6,125 bases of DNA, taken from contig JAGWQR010000037.1 in NCBI GenBank assembly GCA_028869975.1, positions 1 to 6,125 of the forward strand, written 5' to 3'. A program made the position numbers and the translations under genes. The notes beneath the pieces were generated by a model that saw only the letters and a program-made list of their open reading frames with translations, was not told the origin of the DNA and did not search any database. The stretch is from Alphaproteobacteria bacterium (GTDB lineage Bacteria > Pseudomonadota > Alphaproteobacteria > Sphingomonadales > Sphingomonadaceae). Positions 1-5,301 of the stretch are shown here, piece after piece (within the stretch, counting starts at the first letter, position 1; each line of letters begins with the position of its first letter).

Positions 1-1417
1 AGGGGCGGCCAATGCCGAGTTCCTCCATCCGCTTGACAAGACTTGCTTCGGAGTAACGTGGCGGGGCTTGCGTGAAATGTTGCTCGGCCGTCACGCCATG
101 CTTGGCGGGGGCATCGCCAGTGCGCAGCAGGGGGAGGCGCTTGCTGTCTTCATCGCCATCATCGTCCCGTGATTCCTCATACACCGCGAGAAAGCCGGGA
201 AAGAGCGTGACCTGTCCGGTGGCGCGCAACGCGGTCTGGCCGGTGCCATCCTCAAGCTCCACGCTCGTGCGCTCAAGTTGTGCCGAGGCCATCTGGCTGG
301 CGAGCGCGCGCTTGTAGATCAGGTCATACAGCCGCGCGGCATCCGCCGACCCTGCCTTAACGCGCCCGAAATCGGTGGGGCGGATCGCCTCATGCGCTTC
401 CTGTGCGTTCTTCGCTTTGGCGGTGTAGTGGCGCGGCTTGTCGGGCACATAGCCACCATCGAAGCGTTGCGCGATGGCTGCACGCGCCGCTGAAATCGCC
501 GAGCCATCCATCTGAACACCGTCGGTGCGCATGTATGTAATCTGCCCCTCCTCATAGAGGCCCTGGGCCACGCGCATCGTGTGACTGGCGGAAAAACCTA
601 GCTTTCGCGCAGCTTCCTGCTGAAGCGTGGAGGTGGTGAAGGGCGGGTAGGGGTTGCGCGTCGCAGGCTTGGTTTCAACGCTCGCGACCTTGAAATTACC
701 GGCTTCGACCGCCGCCTTGGCGTCATCCGCCGCGCCCTGGTCGCCGATGGTCAGCCGCTCTATTTTCTGCCCCTTGTGGCGCACCAACCGCGCATCGAAC
801 GCGATACCCTGATGCTCCATATTGGCAATCACCGACCAATACTCCTGGGGCTTGAACGCCTCAATCTCACGCTCGCGATCCACGACCAGCCGCAGCGCGA
901 CCGATTGCACCCTTCCGGCAGATTTCGCGCCGGGGAGCTTGCGCCACAGCACCGGCGAGAGGGTGAACCCGACCAGATAATCAAGCGCGCGCCGCGCCCG
1001 GTAAGCGTCGATCAGATCCTCATCAAGCGCGCGCGGATGCGCCATCGCTTCAAGCACGGCAGGCTTGGTGATCGCGTTGAACGTCACGCGCTCTACCGCC
1101 CTGGGCAGCGCCTTGCGCTTGGCCAGCACCTCCTGCACATGCCAGCTAATCGCCTCGCCCTCGCGGTCGGGGTCGGTGGCAAGAATGAGCTTGTCGGCAC
1201 CTTTCGCGGCATCGGCAATGTCCTTCAGCCGCTTGGCCTTGTCGGGGTAGACATCCCACAGCATCGCAAAACCGGCATCCGGATCGACCGAGCCATCCTT
1301 GGCCGGCAAATCGCGCACATGCCCGAACGAGGCGAGCACTTTGTGGCCGGGGCCGAGATATTTCTCGATCGTCTTGGCCTTGGCGGGCGATTCAACAATG
1401 ACCAGATTCTGCGGCAC
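1..1417 (-). CDS. topA: DNA topoisomerase I (type IA), N-terminal part, cut by window edge
   Basis: Type IA topoisomerase that relaxes negative supercoils by cutting one strand through a tyrosine. The frame reads from a GTG at 1417 and stays open to the window edge, about 472 codons; family members are usually 800-900 residues, so the C-terminal half (including any zinc-finger modules) is missing. Visible landmarks: the TOPRIM start LVIVESPAKAKTI (residues 5-17, catalytic Glu9), the metal-binding DPDREGEA (82-89), KSAGRVQS (165-172), and the active-site segment ITYMRTDG with Tyr295 as nucleophile. GTG is chosen because it lies just before the conserved N-terminus and has AGGAAG four bases upstream. 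It follows dprA by 59 bases on the same strand and is probably expressed with plsY-dprA, possibly also from its own promoter. No frameshift or missing catalytic residue was seen. Identity is near certain. Confidence 0.97.
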   Translation of the reverse strand, partial: MPQNLVIVESPAKAKTIEKYLGPGHKVLASFGHVRDLPAKDGSVDPDAGFAMLWDVYPDKAKRLKDIADAAKGADKLILATDPDREGEAISWHVQEVLAKRKALPRAVERVTFNAITKPAVLEAMAHPRALDEDLIDAYRARRALDYLVGFTLSPVLWRKLPGAKSAGRVQSVALRLVVDREREIEAFKPQEYWSVIANMEHQGIAFDARLVRHKGQKIERLTIGDQGAADDAKAAVEAGNFKVASVETKPATRNPYPPFTTSTLQQEAARKLGFSASHTMRVAQGLYEEGQITYMRTDGVQMDGSAISAARAAIAQRFDGGYVPDKPRHYTAKAKNAQEAHEAIRPTDFGRVKAGSADAARLYDLIYKRALASQMASAQLERTSVELEDGTGQTALRATGQVTLFPGFLAVYEESRDDDGDEDSKRLPLLRTGDAPAKHGVTAEQHFTQAPPRYSEASLVKRMEELGIGRP

Positions 1418-1421
1418 AAAA

Positions 1422-1427
1422 CTTCCT
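1422..1427 (-). promoter_or_regulatory. Ribosome binding site of topA
   Basis: AGGAAG on the minus strand, four bases before the GTG at 1417. It decides the start: the conserved LVIVESPAK motif begins only five residues in, and no better start with a Shine-Dalgarno match is near. Confidence 0.7.
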
Positions 1428-1466
1428 TTTTGATTCGCGCGCGAGGGAAGCGGGGATTGGCCGGGG

Positions 1467-1472
1467 TGTCAA
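1467..1472 (-). promoter_or_regulatory. Possible -35 element for topA
   Basis: A perfect TTGACA lies on the minus strand just after the dprA stop codon, about 50 bases before the topA GTG. At 17-base spacing the -10 position reads TTCCCT, a poor match, so the promoter is only suggested. The 59-base gap otherwise holds a self-complementary TCGCGCGCGA at 1435-1444 and the topA ribosome binding site; there is no clear intrinsic terminator. If real, it would let topA be transcribed independently of plsY-dprA. Confidence 0.25.
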
Positions 1473-1476
1473 GGGG

Positions 1477-2559
1477 TCAGTTGAGTGAAACCCGGCCACC
1501 CGCGTGGCGGGTCAGGCGTCCGGCCAGTTCAAGCTCGAGCAGCACGGTCTGCACCACATAGCCCGGCAGCGCTGTCTGGCGGAGAAGTTCATCGACTGGC
1601 ACCGGCACCGGGCCGAGCAGCGCGCTGATACTGGCGCGGGCGGCATCATCGGCGTCGGTGGGCGTTTCGGGCGGCGCTATATATTCTGTGCGCGGCGCAT
1701 TGAGCCGCAAGCCGAACGGCTGTACCGCCTCGATCACGTCCGCCGCCGATTGCACCAGCGTCGCGCCCTCGCGGATCAGCAGGTTGCAGCCTTGTGCACG
1801 CGGATCGAGCGGGGAGCCGGGCACCGCCATCACTTCGCGCCCCGCCTCGTTCGCCAGCCGCGCGGTGATGAGCGAACCGGATTTGGGCGCGGCCTCGACC
1901 ACGACCGTGCCGACGGCAAGCCCCGCGATAATCCGGTTGCGCGCGGGGAAGTGGCGCGCGAGCGGTTCTTTCCCACATGGATGCTCGGTGATGAGCAGGC
2001 CGCGCGTGGCGATGTCCGCCTGCAACCCCGCATTTTCAGGCGGGAACACGACATCGATCCCGCAGGCAATGACGGCAATCGTGCCGCCGTCCAGCGCGCC
2101 GATATGCGAGGCGGTGTCGATCCCGCGCGCGAGGCCGGAGGCGATGATGATCCCTTCGCGGCTGAGCTCTTGCGCGAGGCCGCGCGCGAACCTGGCGGCA
2201 GCGGCGGAGGCGTTGCGCGCGCCGACCATCGCCACCACCGGCCTGGCCGCGAGCACCGGATCGCCCTTGTAAATCAGCGCGGGCGGCGTGCTCTCGGTTT
2301 GCGTGAGCAGGGCAGGATAGGCGGGGTCATCGAGGAAGAGGTAGGCGGCACCCGCGCGTGATGTGGCTGCGATTTCGGCCTCTATCACTCGCGTGTCGGC
2401 AATCACCGGTGCGCGCCCGCCACCACGGCGTGCCAGATCGGGCAGCGCAGCCAATGCGCGCTCCGCCGTGCCGAACCGCGCTAGCAACTGGCGATAGGTG
2501 ACGGGGCCGATATTGGCCGAGCGGATCAGTCGAAGTTTGGCAATCTGTTCAGGGTTCAC
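1477..2559 (-). CDS. dprA: DNA-processing protein DprA
   Basis: DprA (Smf) binds incoming single-stranded DNA in the cytoplasm, protects it and loads RecA during natural transformation; it is also widely kept in species not known to be competent. The protein is 360 residues from a GTG start, normal for the family. In order: an N-terminal helical, SAM/HhH-like part (about 1-70), the Rossmann-like core with GARNAS (113-118), SGLARGID (141-148), FPARNRIIAGL (204-214), KSGSLITA (226-233) and VPGS (247-250), then a variable linker and a C-terminal winged-helix (DML1-like) domain, about 305-360. The start was chosen because GTG overlaps the plsY stop as GTGA, and the family N-terminus (EQIAKLRLIRSANIGP) begins right there. 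No strong Shine-Dalgarno precedes it, which fits translational coupling to plsY. The frame is open further upstream, but that is the antisense-free alternative frame of plsY and not DprA sequence. No sign of decay. Confidence 0.96.
   Translation of the reverse strand: MNPEQIAKLRLIRSANIGPVTYRQLLARFGTAERALAALPDLARRGGGRAPVIADTRVIEAEIAATSRAGAAYLFLDDPAYPALLTQTESTPPALIYKGDPVLAARPVVAMVGARNASAAAARFARGLAQELSREGIIIASGLARGIDTASHIGALDGGTIAVIACGIDVVFPPENAGLQADIATRGLLITEHPCGKEPLARHFPARNRIIAGLAVGTVVVEAAPKSGSLITARLANEAGREVMAVPGSPLDPRAQGCNLLIREGATLVQSAADVIEAVQPFGLRLNAPRTEYIAPPETPTDADDAARASISALLGPVPVPVDELLRQTALPGYVVQTVLLELELAGRLTRHAGGRVSLN
2556..2559 (-). other. Four-base GTGA stop/start overlap of plsY and dprA
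   Basis: The dprA GTG (2559-2557) and the plsY TGA (2558-2556) share bases on the minus strand. With no clear ribosome binding site for dprA, translation is probably by reinitiation after plsY. This supports one transcript for both genes. Confidence 0.8.
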
Positions 2560-3161
2560 GTCTTTTGACCGATTCGCGGCTCGGTGCCCGCGCGCAGCCG
2601 GGCGATATTGGCGCGGTGCTTCCATAGCACCATCAGAGCAAGGCCAGTGAGCGCAACGCCCCATTGCACCTCCCCGATCAGGAACGCGACGATGGGCGCG
2701 GCCAGCGCGCTCGCCAACCCGCCGACCGACGAAATCCGGCTGATGGCCAGTCCACCCAGCCAGACGAGCGCGCTGATGAGCCCTATCCGCCAGTCGAGTG
2801 CAAAGCCGATGCCGAGCAGGGTCGCCACGCCCTTGCCGCCGTTGAACCTTAGCCATATAGGATAACAATGGCCGATGAATGCGGCGCATCCCCCGGTGAT
2901 GGCATAATCGACGCCATCCACAGCCAGCCAGCGTCCGACGAGCACCGCAGCCGCGCCCTTGGCCATATCCAGCAGCATGGTCGCCGCCGCCAGCCCCTTG
3001 CGCCCAGTGCGCAGCACATTGGTCGCGCCGATATTGCCCGATCCGATCGTGCGCAGATCGCCCGCGCCGGTTATGCGCGTCAGCAGCAGCCCGAACGGAA
3101 TGCTTCCCAACAGATAACCGAGGATAAGCGTGAGCGCGGGGTGAACCCAGATGATTTCCAT
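2556..3161 (-). CDS. plsY: Glycerol-3-phosphate acyltransferase PlsY
   Basis: Integral inner-membrane enzyme that moves an acyl group from acyl-phosphate to sn-glycerol-3-phosphate, giving lysophosphatidate, the first committed step of phospholipid synthesis; the acyl-phosphate is normally supplied by PlsX, which is not in this window. The protein is 201 residues, the usual size. All three family motifs are present: GSIPFG (19-24) with GSGNIGATNVLR (40-51), GHCYPIWLRFNGGKGVAT (97-114), and HRANIARLRAGTEPRIG (182-198). Several hydrophobic stretches (about 7-30, 55-80, 84-100, 115-140, 145-178) fit a multi-pass membrane protein. ATG at 3161 is preferred because it matches the family N-terminus and follows a G-rich Shine-Dalgarno. 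An in-frame ATG five codons upstream (3176) lacks one. It is the first gene of a probable plsY-dprA-topA unit and is divergent from murI. Confidence 0.97.
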   Translation of the reverse strand: MEIIWVHPALTLILGYLLGSIPFGLLLTRITGAGDLRTIGSGNIGATNVLRTGRKGLAAATMLLDMAKGAAAVLVGRWLAVDGVDYAITGGCAAFIGHCYPIWLRFNGGKGVATLLGIGFALDWRIGLISALVWLGGLAISRISSVGGLASALAAPIVAFLIGEVQWGVALTGLALMVLWKHRANIARLRAGTEPRIGQKT

Positions 3162-3162
3162 A

Positions 3163-3171
3163 CCCCCCCTT
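3163..3171 (-). promoter_or_regulatory. Ribosome binding site of plsY with a seven-G tract
   Basis: On the minus strand AAGG runs into seven consecutive G bases and ends one base before the ATG at 3161. The AAGG portion is about six bases from the start, a normal spacing. The homopolymer makes the spacing to the start sensitive to slippage. Confidence 0.6.
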
Positions 3172-3194
3172 TTCATAAATCGGCAAATGTCGCT

Positions 3195-3200
3195 AGGGGG
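3195..3200 (+). promoter_or_regulatory. Ribosome binding site of murI
   Basis: AGGGGG lies five bases before the GTG at 3206. It selects this GTG over the out-of-frame ATG at 3210, which opens only a 68-codon frame with no family similarity. Confidence 0.7.
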
Positions 3201-3205
3201 AAAGC

Positions 3206-4003
3206 GTGAATGCCGCCGCACCCCTGTTGTTGTTCGATTCCGGTGTTGGCGGGCTGTCGGTGCTGGCCGAGGTGCGCAAGAGCATTCCGCAAGCGCCGAT
3301 TGTCTATGTCGCGGACAATGGCGGCTATCCCTATGGCACCAAATCGGAAGCAGAGATTGCTGCGCGTGTGCCCGCTTTGCTCGGACGGCTTGCGGAGCGT
3401 TTTCAACCGCGCCTGATTGTGATTGCGTGCAACACCGCCTCGACGATAGCCCTCGCCGTTGTGCGCGCCGCGCTCGATCTACCCATTGTCGGCACCGTGC
3501 CAGCAATCAAACCGGCCGCGCTGGCGAGCAAAACCCGTGTCATCGGCGTGCTCGGTACACAGGCAACGGTGCGCCAGCCCTATGTTGACCGGCTGGCAGT
3601 AGAATTTGCCGGCGATTGCATCGTGCTGCGGCATGGCTCGGCGCGCCTGGTCGAGATTGCAGAAGCCAAATTGCGGGGAATTGCGCCTGATCTGGATGAA
3701 GTGCGCGCAGAGCTGGACGCCTTGCTCGTTCAGGCGGAAGGCGAGCGCATGGATCAGTGCGTGCTCGCCTGCACCCATTTTCCTCTGCTGAGTGATGAAA
3801 TGCACGCGGTGGCCCCGCCAGGATTACAATTTGTTGATAGTGGAGCCGGGATTGCGCGCCGGGTAAGGTTTCTGACCCAAGGCCAGCCCTGGCCGGAAAC
3901 GCCGCTGCCAGGCCGCGCCATTCTCACGCATGAGTCAGCCGACATGGTTGCAATTGCGCCTTCTTTGTCACAATTCGGACTGTACCAAATTTCACTGCTG
4001 TAG
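3206..4003 (+). CDS. murI: Glutamate racemase
   Basis: Cytoplasmic, cofactor-independent racemase that turns L-glutamate into D-glutamate for peptidoglycan stem peptides. The protein is 265 residues from a GTG start, normal for the family. Visible landmarks: FDSGVGGLSVL near the N-terminus (Asp11, Ser12), NGGYPYGTKS at about 38-47, the first catalytic cysteine in ACNTAS (Cys75), GTVPAIKPA (about 97-105), and the second catalytic cysteine in ACTHFPLL (Cys189) followed by its histidine. Both acid/base cysteines are present, so the enzyme should be active. It is divergent from plsY and 90 bases upstream of the ParA-like operon. Its stop codon overlaps an inverted repeat that may form the end of its transcript or part of the next gene's control region. 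Aspartate racemase is a relative, but the motif set fits MurI. Confidence 0.96.
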   Translation: MNAAAPLLLFDSGVGGLSVLAEVRKSIPQAPIVYVADNGGYPYGTKSEAEIAARVPALLGRLAERFQPRLIVIACNTASTIALAVVRAALDLPIVGTVPAIKPAALASKTRVIGVLGTQATVRQPYVDRLAVEFAGDCIVLRHGSARLVEIAEAKLRGIAPDLDEVRAELDALLVQAEGERMDQCVLACTHFPLLSDEMHAVAPPGLQFVDSGAGIARRVRFLTQGQPWPETPLPGRAILTHESADMVAIAPSLSQFGLYQISLL

Positions 4004-4011
4004 ATTTGGTA
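3983..4011 (+). repeat. Imperfect inverted repeat across the murI stop codon
   Basis: TACCAAAT (3983-3990) is the reverse complement of ATTTGGTA (4004-4011). In RNA the stem can extend inward by one G-U and one A-U pair, leaving a nine-base loop. It covers the last codons and stop of murI. It shares its right arm with a second hairpin at 4002-4019, so the two cannot form together. Role unknown: transcript-end structure, attenuator-like switch or operator half-sites are all possible. Confidence 0.5.
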
Positions 4012-4019
4012 ACAAATCT
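4002..4019 (+). repeat. Perfect 7-bp inverted repeat with GTAA loop
   Basis: AGATTTG (4002-4008) and CAAATCT (4013-4019) are exact reverse complements around GTAA, which in RNA is a stable GNRA-type tetraloop. The stem is AT-rich. A six-T run follows only 17 bases later (4037-4042), too far for a standard intrinsic terminator. It may be a weak murI transcript terminator, an RNA stability element, or a DNA operator for the following operon. Confidence 0.5.
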
Positions 4020-4029
4020 TGCGACTGTG

Positions 4030-4048
4030 TTAACCCTTTTTTAGCCAT
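4030..4048 (+). promoter_or_regulatory. CtrA-like binding site upstream of the ParA-like operon
   Basis: TTAA at 4030-4033, seven bases, then TTAGCCAT at 4041-4048. The alphaproteobacterial cell-cycle regulator CtrA is known to bind TTAA-N7-TTAA, often seen as TTAACCAT at a half-site. This matches with one difference (G at 4044). It lies 46-64 bases before the ATG of the ParA-like gene, a plausible promoter position. A weak TTGCGA at 4019-4024 could be a -35, but no good -10 was found. A chance match is possible in this AT-rich gap. Confidence 0.45.
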
Positions 4049-4081
4049 CTCTATGCCAGATGTCTGCCGAAGACAATTTCT

Positions 4082-4086
4082 AGGGG
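4082..4086 (+). promoter_or_regulatory. Ribosome binding site of the ParA-like gene
   Basis: AGGGG, seven bases before the ATG at 4094. This supports the start directly in front of the conserved ParA N-terminus (VLAMASQKGGSGKTT). Confidence 0.65.
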
Positions 4087-4093
4087 CTTAGAT

Positions 4094-4813
4094 ATGCGCG
4101 TTTTGGCAATGGCATCGCAAAAAGGTGGATCGGGTAAAACCACGATTTCCGGCCATTTGGCGGTGCAGGCGCAACGGGCAGGCGCTGGCCCAGTCGTTCT
4201 AATCGATATTGATCCGCAAGGTTCATTGGCCGACTGGTGGAACGAACGCGAGGATGATCTGCCCGCTTTTGCCACCACTACGATAGCCCGCCTGTCAGCC
4301 GATCTGGAAGCATTGCGCCAGCAGGGTTTCAAGCTTGCAGTGATTGATACACCGCCGGCGATAACCATGGCAATCCAGAGCGTCATTTCGGTGGCCGAAC
4401 TCATCATCATCCCGACCCGGCCCAGCCCGCACGATCTGCGCGCAGTGGGGGCTACGGTTGATATTTGCGAGCGCGCGGGCAAGCCACTCATCTTCGTGCT
4501 CAACGGCGCGACACCCAAGGCGCGGATCACCAATGAAGCCGTCATCGCTCTGTCGCAGCATGGTACCGTGGCACCGGTGCTCATCCACCATCGCACTGAT
4601 TTCGCCGCATCGATGATCGACGGGCGTACCGTGATGGAAACCGATCCCAGTGGCCGCTCGGCGCAAGAGATAGTCGCGTTGTGGGATTATCTTGCGGATC
4701 GGCTTGAAAAAAATTTCCGGCGTACAGTGTTTGCGCCGCCAGTTGCGCATCTGACTGGCGCGACAGTGCGTTCAGCCCCGGGCCAGTTTGGCCGCCGGAT
4801 TGTGGGAGCATAA
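4094..4813 (+). CDS. ParA/MinD-superfamily ATPase (orphan ParA-like)
   Basis: Cytoplasmic deviant-Walker ATPase of 239 residues. Visible motifs: the deviant Walker A KGGSGKTT with signature Lys10 (10-17), the Walker A' DIDPQGSLADWW (38-49), Walker B LAVIDTPP (81-88), and ParA-type segments IIIPTRPSPHDLRAV (104-118) and TDFAASMIDGRTVMETDPSG (168-187). Such ATPases dimerise on ATP, bind DNA or membrane, and position plasmids, chromosomes or protein cargo through a partner that stimulates hydrolysis. It has no N-terminal HTH, so it resembles small type Ib ParA proteins rather than P1/F SopA types. The core ends near residue 206; a tail of about 33 residues rich in Arg, Ala and Pro follows. The next gene, one base after its stop, encodes an RHH protein, the usual partner type for small ParA proteins. 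It is not the chromosomal parA, which would be next to parB, rsmG and mnmG. MipZ is a less likely alternative. Cargo cannot be told from sequence. Confidence 0.88.
   Translation: MRVLAMASQKGGSGKTTISGHLAVQAQRAGAGPVVLIDIDPQGSLADWWNEREDDLPAFATTTIARLSADLEALRQQGFKLAVIDTPPAITMAIQSVISVAELIIIPTRPSPHDLRAVGATVDICERAGKPLIFVLNGATPKARITNEAVIALSQHGTVAPVLIHHRTDFAASMIDGRTVMETDPSGRSAQEIVALWDYLADRLEKNFRRTVFAPPVAHLTGATVRSAPGQFGRRIVGA
4804..4808 (+). promoter_or_regulatory. Ribosome binding site of the RHH protein gene
   Basis: GGGAG inside the last codons of the ParA-like gene, six bases before the ATG at 4815. It favours this ATG over an in-frame TTG at 4788, which would add nine residues and lies inside the ParA-like frame with no ribosome binding site noticed. 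Confidence 0.6.
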
Positions 4814-4814
4814 C

Positions 4815-5300
4815 ATGGCCGAACCCAAACCAATCGCCTCGCTGTCATCCGGCCTGCTGGCGCGTAAGGGTAGTGCCCGACCGGCCATGCGGCCTCATGG
4901 CCTCATCAACTTTGGCAATGCTGCGGTCGTGCCCGAAAATGATGATCTGGGTTGGAACGATATGGGGCACGAAGCAGGACCCACGCCGCCCGTGCCGATT
5001 GAAGCGCATATAGAACTCCCGCCTGTGCCTGTGACGCCCGAAGTCGTGGTGCAACAGCGCGCGCTTGCCAAACAGGTCGCACCCGATGCAGCTTCAGCGC
5101 CGCGCGCAGTGCCAGGGTCCAAGGGCAAGGCTGCGTTCACGCTGCGGCTCGATCCCGAACGTCACCTCAAATTGCGGATGCTTTCCGCCCTCAGCCACCG
5201 ATCTTCTCAGCGGCTGGTGACCGAAGCGCTTGATGCGCTGCTGGGACGTGAATCGGATAACTTCGAGCATAATCTGTCAAACATACGGGAAGGATATTGA
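4815..5300 (+). CDS. Ribbon-helix-helix protein, probable partner of the ParA-like ATPase
   Basis: A 161-residue protein not recognised as a named family member. Residues 105-143 look like an RHH DNA-binding domain: a short strand AAFTLRLD (106-113), a first helix (about 114-126, PERHLKLRMLSAL), a turn, and a second helix (about 130-143, SQRLVTEALDALL). RHH dimers pair their strands in the DNA groove; ParG, Omega and other partners of small ParA ATPases are built this way. The N-terminal 25 residues are basic (Lys5, Arg17, Lys18, Arg22, Arg26), and residues 40-100 are Pro-rich and probably disordered. In known partition proteins the flexible N-terminus activates the ATPase, so this region is the likely contact with the upstream protein (inference). 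The gene starts one base after the ParA-like stop and ends one base before the next start. It is longer than plasmid ParG-type proteins (about 75-130 residues). An antitoxin role is less likely because no toxin gene is adjacent. Confidence 0.75.
   Translation: MAEPKPIASLSSGLLARKGSARPAMRPHGLINFGNAAVVPENDDLGWNDMGHEAGPTPPVPIEAHIELPPVPVTPEVVVQQRALAKQVAPDAASAPRAVPGSKGKAAFTLRLDPERHLKLRMLSALSHRSSQRLVTEALDALLGRESDNFEHNLSNIREGY
5287..5294 (+). promoter_or_regulatory. Ribosome binding site of the TPR protein gene
   Basis: GGGAAGGA lies seven bases before the ATG at 5302 and overlaps the end of the RHH gene. A strong match, consistent with efficient translation of the third gene of the operon. Confidence 0.7.
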
Positions 5301-5301
5301 T

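Larger units (their letters stand above)
3162..3205. promoter_or_regulatory. Short divergent spacer between plsY and murI
   Basis: Only 44 bases separate the two starts, and each side is partly taken by a ribosome binding site (3163-3171 minus, 3195-3200 plus). CATAAA at 3174-3179, or TTTATG read on the minus strand, is a weak -10 candidate for either gene, but no convincing -35 partner was found at 16-18 bases. The promoters probably reach into the opposing coding sequences, so the two transcripts would have mutually antisense 5' ends. No operator palindrome is evident. Confidence 0.35.

Noticed and set aside
515..541. Active-site segment YMRTDG in topoisomerase I instead of the YMRTDS of E. 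coli
   Set aside because: Gly at this position is, to my knowledge, ordinary in alphaproteobacterial enzymes, and the catalytic Tyr, Arg, Thr and Asp are intact.
1435..1444. Self-complementary TCGCGCGCGA before topA
   Set aside because: Short alternating CG runs are common in this GC-rich sequence; no loop and no adjacent T run, so no support for a terminator or operator.
776..1561. Plus-strand frame of 261 codons
   Set aside because: It is antisense to the TOPRIM part of topA and the end of dprA; the opposite strand carries the conserved motifs.
1504..2361. Long plus-strand frame of 285 codons
   Set aside because: It is antisense to the dprA core, is Arg/Gly/His-rich with no recognisable domain, and arises from the codon bias of the opposite strand.
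2560..3186. Upstream extension of the dprA frame, giving a 569-residue fusion
   Set aside because: This stretch is an alternative frame of plsY, which has all its family motifs; DprA's family N-terminus begins at the GTG at 2559.
3162..3506. Upstream extension of the plsY frame into murI
   Set aside because: The extension is antisense to murI and lacks PlsY similarity; the normal 201-residue PlsY begins at 3161.
4002..4042. Intrinsic terminator for murI (hairpin plus T run)
   Set aside because: The T6 run is 17 bases from the stem and the stem is AT-rich; the pieces do not form a canonical terminator.
4788..4814. TTG start adding nine residues to the RHH protein
   Set aside because: The ATG at 4815 has a well-spaced GGGAG and leaves a one-base gap after the ParA-like stop, the same spacing as at the next junction.
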